Below are positions 1 through 5,945 of a stretch of DNA of 5,945 bases, piece by piece. The notes below the pieces were generated by a model. The model was not told where the DNA came from. It saw nothing but the letters and a program-made list of their open reading frames with translations, and searched no databases. Positions within the stretch are counted from its first letter, which is position 1. Each line of letters starts with the position of its first letter. The translations under genes were made by a program, and so were the position numbers. The stretch is from NCBI GenBank assembly GCA_903921665.1, contig CAIXQT010000054.1, positions 1-5,945 of the forward strand. Reading direction: 5' to 3'. The DNA is from an uncultured Opitutia bacterium (GTDB lineage Bacteria; Verrucomicrobiota; Verrucomicrobiia; Opitutales; UBA953).

Positions 1-52
1 GCCATGGTTTTTGGTGGTGAGGAGGTGGTTAGGTTTGGTGTGTGGAAAGTGA
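1..52 (-). terminator. C-rich, G-poor tRNA 3' flank; possible Rho-dependent termination region
   Basis: No gene is visible here. Read on the minus strand, this is the sequence just downstream of tRNA-Thr. It holds about 24 C and only 2 G in 52 bases, with many CC/TC dinucleotides and no evident hairpin or T-run. Unstructured C-rich, G-poor RNA is the known signature of Rho loading sites, so this could end the tRNA transcript. That is inference from composition only, and the window edge cuts the region off. Confidence 0.22.
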
Positions 53-128
53 TGGAGCCCCCGACTGGATTTGAACCAGCGACCTCGTCCTTACCAAGGA
101 CGCGCTCTGCCAACTGAGCTACAGGGGC
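53..128 (-). tRNA. tRNA-Thr, anticodon GGU
   Basis: A complete 76-nt cloverleaf reads on the minus strand. A 7-bp acceptor stem (GCCCCTG/CGGGGGC, with one T-G wobble) is followed by TA at positions 8-9. The D-arm is GCTC/GAGC. The anticodon stem CGTCC/GGACG closes the loop TTGGTAA, giving anticodon GGT (GGU in RNA), which reads the threonine codons ACC and ACU. A 5-nt variable loop, a T-stem GCTGG/CCAGT and the canonical T-loop TTCAAAT complete the fold. The discriminator base is U73 and the CCA end is encoded at 55-53. G1-C72, C2-G71 and anticodon bases G35 and U36 are the recognition elements known for E. coli threonyl-tRNA synthetase, which supports the assignment. The gene lies 108 bp downstream of the protein-gene cluster on the same strand. 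It could have its own promoter or be processed from read-through RNA. Confidence 0.97.
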
Positions 129-177
129 GAACCGTCGACGTACTTGAAGACGCGAAGGGAAGGGTTTGAATGACCAT

Positions 178-230
178 CGAAAACCCCTCCGTCAAGCGGA
201 TTTTTGCAAGGGTTTTACACCCTTACGGAG
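178..230 (-). terminator. Structured region after the operon; probable terminator
   Basis: This lies in the 108-bp gap between the TonB-like gene stop and the tRNA. On the minus strand, CTCCGT (230-225) can pair with ACGGAG (192-187). Between them sits a nested hairpin, AAGGGT (224-219) with ACCCTT (213-208) around a 5-nt loop. The outer stem is followed by GGGTTTT (186-180). The T-run is short and the outer stem encloses unpaired bases, so this is not a textbook intrinsic terminator. The inner stem can alternatively extend to 8 bp using a G-U pair that exists only in the minus-strand RNA. Its position just after the last stop codon is the main support for a termination or RNA-stabilising role. 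Confidence 0.38.
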
Positions 231-236
231 TCTAGC

Positions 237-1010
237 CTAGGGGCCTACGATCAGCCGGTAAACGCCCGGCGGGAGCTGCTTAGACCAATCGGTAGCCTGG
301 GCCCAACGGGCAATGGCCTCATCTAATGATTTTGAGCCAGAAAGTCGCACTTTGGCTCCAAGCGGAGCCTTTCCCATCGAGTCTACGCTTAAAATTACCT
401 CAAAAACAGATTCAAATGGGGCAATATTGATGTTTTTAAACCCATTATTGCCATTTTCATAGATTAAATGGTCTATTTTCCCATTTAAAATGGGAATCTT
501 AGACCCACTAATCGGATATACCTGAAAGAATGCCACCCTGGGGGCGATCCCTTCCCCTTTAAATCCTTGGGCGCCGAAGGTGGCAAAAGGTTCGGCCTCG
601 GCGAGGGGTACCGCCTTCGCTGCCATGGGGGGAGACTGCCGGGGTACCTGAAGGGTGGAATCCTTGCCCAAAGGCTTGGCGGGGTCGAACTGGAGAACCG
701 GAGCGACTTTGGCGAAGGGGGCGTCCTCAGGCTGGCCGACCTCCGCACGTCCTGCCCCGGTCATCGTGGACTTTCCAGGGAAGTATACGGCCGACGTGTC
801 CAGGAGGACGACACTCTCCGTCCTAGCGTCCCCCGGGGGCACCAGCCGGACCCCGTCAGACAATGGCTGGGCGGGAGCATTACCGCCTGCGCCGGGCTTG
901 AAGACGAGCAAGGTCAGCAGGAACAGCCCGAGCCCGCAGAGCAAGGCGGTACGAGTCAGCGGCGGGATACGTCCGCCGGTCAAATGTCGGAATGTGGTGA
1001 GCGCCCGCAT
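237..1010 (-). CDS. Single-pass membrane protein with TonB-like C-terminal region (hypothetical)
   Basis: I do not recognise a named family with certainty. The 257-aa product has a short basic N-terminus, one hydrophobic segment at about residues 19-38 (TALLCGLGLFLLTLLVF), and a long Pro/Ala-rich stretch to about residue 155. The C-terminal 55 residues look like the TonB C-terminal fold: a strand ending VDSMGK (209-214), then SGSKSLDEA (224-232), a Trp-containing helix, and a final strand GVYRLIV. TonB proteins carry an equivalent sequence of a VDxxG strand, SSGxxxLDxA and a C-terminal strand. The layout of cytoplasmic tip, one membrane anchor, extended periplasmic linker and C-terminal domain also fits TonB, but the usual EP/KP repeats are missing. 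Partners ExbB/ExbD are not in the window. The ATG at 1010 begins 2 nt after the htrA stop. An in-frame TTG at 1016 would add two residues and overlap that stop. Neither has a clear ribosome binding site. Codons for residues 161-207 are strikingly AT-rich. Being a gene is near certain; TonB kinship is moderate at best. Confidence 0.78.
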   Translation of the reverse strand: MRALTTFRHLTGGRIPPLTRTALLCGLGLFLLTLLVFKPGAGGNAPAQPLSDGVRLVPPGDARTESVVLLDTSAVYFPGKSTMTGAGRAEVGQPEDAPFAKVAPVLQFDPAKPLGKDSTLQVPRQSPPMAAKAVPLAEAEPFATFGAQGFKGEGIAPRVAFFQVYPISGSKIPILNGKIDHLIYENGNNGFKNINIAPFESVFEVILSVDSMGKAPLGAKVRLSGSKSLDEAIARWAQATDWSKQLPPGVYRLIVGP

Positions 1011-1012
1011 GC

Positions 1013-2119
1013 TCAACGATCGAGGGCGCGTTCGGCGACGGTCACACGCGTCAACGAACCGCGCCCTTCGCGGATGAAGTTGATCGTCAGGACCTCGCCC
1101 GGCTTGCGCCGCGAGATCGCCAGACGCAGCTCATTCCAGTTCTCGAAAGGCTTTCCGTCCAGGGCCACGATGACATCGCCGATCCGCAAGCCAGCCTTGG
1201 CCGCCGGCAAGCCTTCGCTGACGAGCGAGACGCGGACGGCGCCAGCCTTACCGAGATTCAGCTTGGTGGCTTCCGCCAAGGAAAGGTCCTCGCCTTGGAC
1301 GCCGATGAGGCCGCGGACGACCTTGCCGCCGTTCGCCAAGTCGGTCGCGACGGAAACGATGAGGTTGGCAGGGATGGAATAACCAAGGCCGATGCTGCCG
1401 CCGGTACCGGACTTGATCGCGGTGTTCATACCCAGCAGGCGGCCTTCGAAATCGATGAGAGGCCCGCCGCTATTGCCCGGATTGATCGCCGCGTCGGTCT
1501 GGATGAAGTCCTCGAAAGCCATGCCCATCCCCTGCTTGCCGGCCCGGCCGAGCGCAGAAACGATGCCCGAGGTGACGGTCATGCCTGCGTCCAGGGGATT
1601 GCCGATGGCGAAGACGACGTCGCCCACGCGGGCCTTGTCGCTATCGGCGAACTTGGCGAAAGGGAGGTTACGGCCCTCGATCTTCAGCACGGCGATATCG
1701 CTGCCGGCGTCGACGCCGAGCACCTTGGCCCGGAACTCCCGTCGGTCCTGCAGCTGGACGATGACGGTCTCGGAGACGGAGCGATCCTGCTTGATGACGA
1801 CATGCCGGTTGGTGATCACGTAACCGTCCGGGTGAACGATGGTGCCGGAACCTAGTCCGGTCGGCATGAGCGTCTCGCCGGTCTTTTCGTCCTTAAGGAT
1901 CCTGTCCTTATCGATACGACCACCCAGGCGATTGAGGACGGACTGAGGGATGACCTCGGCGGTGCGGATGCTGACGACCGCCGGCATGATCCGGGACAGC
2001 ATGTCGGCGTAGCTCGCGCCAGGCGCGACACGGTTGATCGGACGGACATCAGACTCGAAGTTGACGCCGGCGAGGGCCATGGCCGGCAAGAAGACAAGCG
2101 CGGTGAGATGACGGAGCAT
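1013..2119 (-). CDS. Secreted HtrA/DegQ-type serine endoprotease, one PDZ domain
   Basis: This 368-aa protein is a periplasmic ATP-independent protease of family S1C that degrades misfolded envelope proteins. A short Sec signal peptide is visible: MLRH, a hydrophobic core, then ALA before Gly18 as the likely cleavage site, so it is soluble rather than membrane-anchored like DegS. The trypsin-like domain covers about residues 40-262. Its catalytic triad is intact: His106 in TNRHVV, Asp141 in SDIAVLKI and Ser217 in GNSGGP. The family motifs AIGNPL, TVTSGIVSALGR and QTDAAINPGNSGGPL are present. A single PDZ domain follows at about 268-362 (RGLIGV start, AAKAGLRIGDVI core), so it is DegQ/HhoA/DegS-like and lacks the second PDZ of DegP. 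The loop near residues 56-86 is shorter than the long Q-linker of DegP. The ATG at 2119 is the first possible start, because an in-frame TAG lies at 2134-2132. Upstream AGGA is 10 nt away and GGGG is close by, both weak ribosome binding sites. It follows smc after 43 bp and abuts the TonB-like gene. No own promoter is evident. Confidence 0.95.
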   Translation of the reverse strand: MLRHLTALVFLPAMALAGVNFESDVRPINRVAPGASYADMLSRIMPAVVSIRTAEVIPQSVLNRLGGRIDKDRILKDEKTGETLMPTGLGSGTIVHPDGYVITNRHVVIKQDRSVSETVIVQLQDRREFRAKVLGVDAGSDIAVLKIEGRNLPFAKFADSDKARVGDVVFAIGNPLDAGMTVTSGIVSALGRAGKQGMGMAFEDFIQTDAAINPGNSGGPLIDFEGRLLGMNTAIKSGTGGSIGLGYSIPANLIVSVATDLANGGKVVRGLIGVQGEDLSLAEATKLNLGKAGAVRVSLVSEGLPAAKAGLRIGDVIVALDGKPFENWNELRLAISRRKPGEVLTINFIREGRGSLTRVTVAERALDR

Positions 2120-2162
2120 GACCCCGACATCCTAGCCCTCGCTCCGCCCAATGCAAGCGACC

Positions 2163-5100
2163 TCAGCGGGCCATCGTGAACCCGCCACCCGGCTGGTTCG
2201 GCTCGGCCTCGTCGCGATCCTTATTGAAGCGCATCGAGAACAGGCGGGTGACACCCTTCTCCTGCATGGTCGCTCCGAAGATGGCGTCGGCCGCCGAGAC
2301 GGTACGCTTGTTATGGGTGATCACCAGGAACTGGGAGAAGCGGGTGAACTCGCGGATGATATCCGTGAAGCGGTTCACGTTGGCGTCGTCGAGCGGAGCA
2401 TCGAGCTCGTCGAGGACGCACAGCGGCGAGGGCTTCACCATGTAGATGGCGAAGAGCAACGCGACGGCGGTCATGGTACGCTGGCCGCCGGAAAGCAGCG
2501 AGATGCCGCGGAGCTTGGTGCCCGGGGGCTGGGCGATGATCTCGATGCCGCTTTCAAGAGGGTCTTCGGCCTGGACCATCGTGAGGTCGGCCGTGCCGCC
2601 GACGAAGAGGCGCTCGAAGGTGAACTTGAAGTTCTTGCGCACCTGCTCGAAGGTTTCGGTGAAGAGCTTGAGCGAGGTCTGGTTGAGTTCCTCGATCGCC
2701 TTGGTGAGCTCCTCTTTGGCCTTCCAGAGGTCATCGCTCTGCTTGGTGAGGAAGTCGTGGCGGTCGCGCAGCGAGGAGTATTCTTCGACGGCCACGAGGT
2801 TCACGGAACCCATGCCGGCCATGCGGTCGCGCAGTTCGGCGATCTCGCGGACGAGGGGCGGCCAATCGGCGGACTCCATCGAGACGAGGTCTTCGGCGGT
2901 CGGTTCGCCACGGCGGACGACGGCCTTCGGGGCAGGACGGGAGCCTTCCTCATCGGTCTCCTCCAGGTCGTCGAAGCTGGAGATGCCTTCGGGTTCGCCG
3001 TCGGAAAGCCAGAGCTGCAGGCGCCAGTCGACTTCGGCGACATCGAGCTGATGGTCGGCCAGGACCTTCTCCACGATGAAGCCGCACTGCGAGCTCTGCT
3101 CGGCGAGCGAGACCTCGAGGCCCTTGAGCCGGGAGTCGGCGACGCGCAGACGGTCGCGATCGACGGAAAGCACGCGGTCCTCGGACTCGACGGCGGCATC
3201 GGTCTCGGTGAGCGAGCCGCGCTGTTCGTTGAGATTGGTATTGGCGACCTCGATCTCGCCGGCCAGCCGCGCGGAAGTCTCGCGGGCGACGACGGACGCG
3301 GCCTTGAGCTCGCCGATCAGTTTCTCATTCTGCTGGGCCTCGATGCGGCGGGAATTCAGGCGGGCGACAGCCTCGGCGCGGCGCGATTCGAGGTCGGCCA
3401 GTTCGCGGCCGACAAGTTCGAGGCGCTGGCGCTGCTCGGCGTGGGCGAGGCGGGCTTCGCCCAGGGCGTTGCGTCGCAGGTCGGATTCGGCGCGCGCGGC
3501 CTCGAGCTGGACTTCGCCGGAAGTGATGGTCGCGCGGAGCTCGGCCACCTGGGCGTCCTTGGCGGTGAGGGTGACCTGGGCGCGGTCGCGGCGCTGAAGG
3601 GCCTCCGACTTCGAATTCTCGATCTCGGCGAGCTGACGTTCCTCGCGGCCGATGCGGTCATCCGCGGCGGTGAGGGTCTGGCGAGCGGAGCGCTCGTCGG
3701 CCTGCGCGACGGAAAGTTCCTGAGCGGCGAACTGCGTGGCGTCGCGGGCGGCCGAGACGTCGAGCTCGTTGGCGTCCATCGCGGACTGGATGCCGAGGGC
3801 CTTCTCGTTGAGCGTCGTCAGCTGGTCGTTCTCGGACTCAAGGCTGGCGCGGACGGAGCGGATCTCGCTTTCGCGCGAGAAGACGCCCGAGCCGGCGTTC
3901 GAAGCGGCCTTGCGCGGCTTGCCGGCGTAGACGAGACCGCGACGGTCGACGAGGTCGCCATCGGTGGTCGCGACGAGGAAGAACTCGAAGGCCGGGTTAG
4001 CGCGCCACCAGCTGATGAAGTCTCCGAGGGACGGGCAGACATAGCAGCCGTCGAAAAGATTGGCGACCAAGCGGGCGTGATCGGGGGACTTCGCCTGCAC
4101 GGCGGAAGTGGCGGGACGGAGCCAGCCAGGGGCGGCGGAGCCGGCGCGAGAGGCCGGCGGAGCTTCGACCTGGAAGACCGCGCGGCCTAGCTGGCGCTCG
4201 CCCATCTTGGCGACGATGCCCGGGAGGAACTCAGCAGAGTCGAGGGCGACGGCTTCGGAGGCGGCTCCCAGGATGTTCTCCAGCGCGGCGGCGGCGGAGA
4301 TGTCGACGACGGTGACGAGATCGGCGAGCGCCGAAGCCTTGCCGGTGCGGAGCTCTTCCGAGAACTCACCGCGGAGGACAGCCTTGGCCGCCTCGGAGAA
4401 GCCTTCCAGTCGGGACTGCATCTGCTCGAGCAAGCCGAGCTGAGCGGAGAGCTTGGCCACCTTGCGGTCCTGTTCGGAGATCGTCTGCTGGAGGGCGCGG
4501 AAATCGTTCAGCAGGTCGCGGCCTTTTTCGGTGGCTTCCTGTTCGGCGGTCCGGGCGGCCTGGAGTTCGCCATGACGCGTCGTGACGACGGCGCCACACT
4601 CGGTGACGCGACGTTCGAGCGCTTCGCGTTCCTGCTTGGCCTGGCTGAGGGAGGCGGAGAGATCGACGTGACGGGACTGATAGCCGCGGAGATCGACCTC
4701 GAGATTGGTCACGTCGCCGCGGGCGCGGGTCATCTCGCCTTCGGCGATGAGGATATCCTGGCGGGAACGACGGAGCAGGTTCTCGGCTTCGACGACCTGT
4801 CGGGCGACTTCTTCGACCTGCGCGGTCTTCTCGCGGTAGGCGGCATCCGTGGCGGAGACGGAACCGGCGGCGGTCGACTTGGCGTCGGAACTGCCACGCA
4901 GACGCATCTCGAACTCGGCGATCGAAAGCTCGGCCTCCTGGGCCTCGCGGCGGACTTCGCCGAGGCGCGAGGAAAGGTCGTCGGAACGAAGATCGGACGT
5001 GCGAGCCTCGCTCTCGGCGTTCTCACGGGCCGTACGAAGCTCGAACAAGGCCTGCTGGGCCAGCTGGACCTGTTCGGCCAGTTCGGCGCGGCGGGCACGC

Positions 5101-5915
5101 ATCTGCAAGAGCGCCGCTTCGCGATCGCGAAGGCCGTCGGTGAGACCGGTGACTTCGGCGCGGCAGGCCGTGGCGTCGGTCTCGAGCGCGGCGACCTGAG
5201 CGCGACGATCTCCGAACTGCTTGGCGTGCCAGGCGAGGTCGAGGTGCGTGAAGCGGTGGCGCAACCGGCGGAAGCGAAGGGCCTTGGCGGCCTGACGACG
5301 GAGCGTGGCGATCTGGCGGCCGACTTCGCTGACGACGTCGGTGATACGCGCGAGATTGGTATCGACGCCGCCGAGCTTGTTGAGGGCTTCGCGACGCTGG
5401 GCTTTGTAGCGCGTGATGCCGGCGGCCTCTTCGAAGAGGTAGCGGCGCTCAGCGGGGTTGGCGGAGAGGATCTGGTCGATCTGTCCCTGCACCATGAAGG
5501 AGTAGGACATGCGGCCGATGCCGGTGTCCATGAACAGGCGCTGGATGTCCTTGAGGCGGGACGGCTTGCCGTTGATGAAATAGTCGCTGGCACCCTCGCG
5601 GTGGAGACGGCGCATGACCGAGACCTCGGCGAAGGCCGTGCCCAGTTCCTTTTCGCAATCAGCGAAGATCAGCTCGACCTCGCACTGCGGGAGAGGCTTA
5701 CGACGGTCGGTACCGGCGAAGATGACGTCCTGCATCGCCGGGGCGCGCAGGGACTTGGCGGACTGTTCGCCCAAGACCCAGCGGATGGCGTCGACGATGT
5801 TGGACTTGCCGCAGCCGTTCGGTCCGACCACGGCCGTGACCCCGGGACGGAGCTCGATGCGGGTCCGGTCGGCGAAGCTTTTGAATCCGTTGGCGACGAT
5901 TTCCTTGAGGTACAT
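2163..5915 (-). CDS. smc: Chromosome segregation/condensation ATPase SMC
   Basis: The full 1250-aa SMC protein is the core of the SMC-ScpAB condensin that organises the nucleoid and aids origin segregation. Dimers join at the hinge, and two ATPs are clamped between heads. The N-terminal head starts with the family opening MYLKEIVANGFKSF. It has Walker A GPNGCGKS (31-38, Lys37) and the Q-loop MVQGQIDQIL (Gln143). An N-terminal coiled coil runs about 170-505, the hinge about 506-678, and the returning coiled coil about 680-1060. The C-terminal head has the MGSVNL joint motif (1035-1040), signature LSGGQ (1141-1145), Walker B CVLDE with catalytic Glu1170, D-loop LDAPLDD, and His1201 in VITHN. 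All catalytic residues are present. It is somewhat longer than the roughly 1190 aa of Bacillus SMC, partly from an acidic/Pro-rich insert at about 981-1020 and residues within the hinge. The ATG at 5915 fits the family N-terminus. The frame stays open upstream to the window edge but has no ATG/GTG/TTG there, and no Shine-Dalgarno is visible. ScpA and ScpB are not in the window. Confidence 0.98.
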   Translation of the reverse strand: MYLKEIVANGFKSFADRTRIELRPGVTAVVGPNGCGKSNIVDAIRWVLGEQSAKSLRAPAMQDVIFAGTDRRKPLPQCEVELIFADCEKELGTAFAEVSVMRRLHREGASDYFINGKPSRLKDIQRLFMDTGIGRMSYSFMVQGQIDQILSANPAERRYLFEEAAGITRYKAQRREALNKLGGVDTNLARITDVVSEVGRQIATLRRQAAKALRFRRLRHRFTHLDLAWHAKQFGDRRAQVAALETDATACRAEVTGLTDGLRDREAALLQMRARRAELAEQVQLAQQALFELRTARENAESEARTSDLRSDDLSSRLGEVRREAQEAELSIAEFEMRLRGSSDAKSTAAGSVSATDAAYREKTAQVEEVARQVVEAENLLRRSRQDILIAEGEMTRARGDVTNLEVDLRGYQSRHVDLSASLSQAKQEREALERRVTECGAVVTTRHGELQAARTAEQEATEKGRDLLNDFRALQQTISEQDRKVAKLSAQLGLLEQMQSRLEGFSEAAKAVLRGEFSEELRTGKASALADLVTVVDISAAAALENILGAASEAVALDSAEFLPGIVAKMGERQLGRAVFQVEAPPASRAGSAAPGWLRPATSAVQAKSPDHARLVANLFDGCYVCPSLGDFISWWRANPAFEFFLVATTDGDLVDRRGLVYAGKPRKAASNAGSGVFSRESEIRSVRASLESENDQLTTLNEKALGIQSAMDANELDVSAARDATQFAAQELSVAQADERSARQTLTAADDRIGREERQLAEIENSKSEALQRRDRAQVTLTAKDAQVAELRATITSGEVQLEAARAESDLRRNALGEARLAHAEQRQRLELVGRELADLESRRAEAVARLNSRRIEAQQNEKLIGELKAASVVARETSARLAGEIEVANTNLNEQRGSLTETDAAVESEDRVLSVDRDRLRVADSRLKGLEVSLAEQSSQCGFIVEKVLADHQLDVAEVDWRLQLWLSDGEPEGISSFDDLEETDEEGSRPAPKAVVRRGEPTAEDLVSMESADWPPLVREIAELRDRMAGMGSVNLVAVEEYSSLRDRHDFLTKQSDDLWKAKEELTKAIEELNQTSLKLFTETFEQVRKNFKFTFERLFVGGTADLTMVQAEDPLESGIEIIAQPPGTKLRGISLLSGGQRTMTAVALLFAIYMVKPSPLCVLDELDAPLDDANVNRFTDIIREFTRFSQFLVITHNKRTVSAADAIFGATMQEKGVTRLFSMRFNKDRDEAEPNQPGGGFTMAR

Positions 5916-5945
5916 CGAGGGGTGAACCGCACGATTGCCCTGCCC

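Noticed and set aside
167..195. A possible sigma70 promoter for tRNA-Thr: TTGACG at 195-190 and CATTCA at 172-167 with a 17-bp spacer
   Set aside because: The -35 matches 5 of 6 bases, but the -10 matches TATAAT at only 2 of 6, and the -35 overlaps the putative terminator. It is too weak to annotate.
187..205. A plus-strand TCCG-TCAAG-CGGA hairpin followed by TTTTT, like an intrinsic terminator
   Set aside because: The stem is only 4 bp, and no plus-strand gene exists upstream to be terminated.
567..1382. A 271-codon plus-strand frame across the TonB-like gene and the htrA 3' end
   Set aside because: It spans two real minus-strand genes and their junction, and it has an Arg/Ser/Pro-rich product without domains, as expected of a shadow frame.
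2151..4190. A 679-codon open frame on the plus strand antisense to smc
   Set aside because: It is opposite the well-conserved SMC arm and heads. Its product is a low-complexity Leu/Gly/Glu/Asp/Ala sequence with no recognisable domain. Long antisense frames are expected where a GC-rich gene uses G/C at third positions.
4283..4295. A short GCG/GGC trinucleotide run in smc
   Set aside because: It simply encodes four alanines of the hinge (ISAAAALEN) with GC-rich codons and is too short to be a meaningful microsatellite.
4730..5593. A 287-codon minus-strand frame inside smc
   Set aside because: It is the same strand in a shifted frame. The product is almost all Ser, Pro, Arg and Ala, and the smc frame is intact through the region, so it is not a frameshifted copy or a nested gene.

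Overview
This is an ordinary-looking chromosomal segment from a GC-rich Gram-negative bacterium. The window has one tRNA gene and three protein genes, all on the minus strand. The SMC protein combines an LSGGQ-type signature with the Walker B/D-loop wording CVLDELDAPLDDANV. With the high GC and the smc/HtrA pairing, this suggests the PVC group, perhaps Verrucomicrobiota (Opitutae-like). That placement is inference from memory of family sequences, not from a search.

Layout in the direction of transcription (right to left): smc, complete at 1250 codons, begins 30 bp inside the right edge. After a 43-bp gap comes a 368-aa secreted HtrA/DegQ-type serine protease with one PDZ domain. Directly abutting it is a 257-aa single-pass membrane protein of no firmly recognised family, whose C-terminal end resembles a TonB C-terminal domain. 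The spacing suggests one transcription unit, smc-htrA-(tonB-like), ending in a probable structured terminator near 178-230. A tRNA-Thr(GGU) with encoded CCA follows at 53-128. The left 52 bp are C-rich and G-poor on the transcribed strand and could act as a Rho-type termination region.

Functionally, SMC acts on the nucleoid. The protease acts in the periplasm on misfolded envelope proteins. The small membrane protein spans the inner membrane with a periplasmic tail, so the two downstream genes could serve envelope homeostasis or energised transport while sharing transcription with a chromosome-maintenance gene.

I found no CRISPR array, insertion sequence, phage gene or defence cassette. The most unusual signal is a sharply bounded AT-rich island of about 140 bp (roughly 31% GC) inside the otherwise GC-rich TonB-like gene, just before its conserved C-terminal domain. 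Secondary points are a modified glycine cluster in the SMC hinge, a proline/acidic insert in the SMC arm, and weak or absent Shine-Dalgarno sequences.
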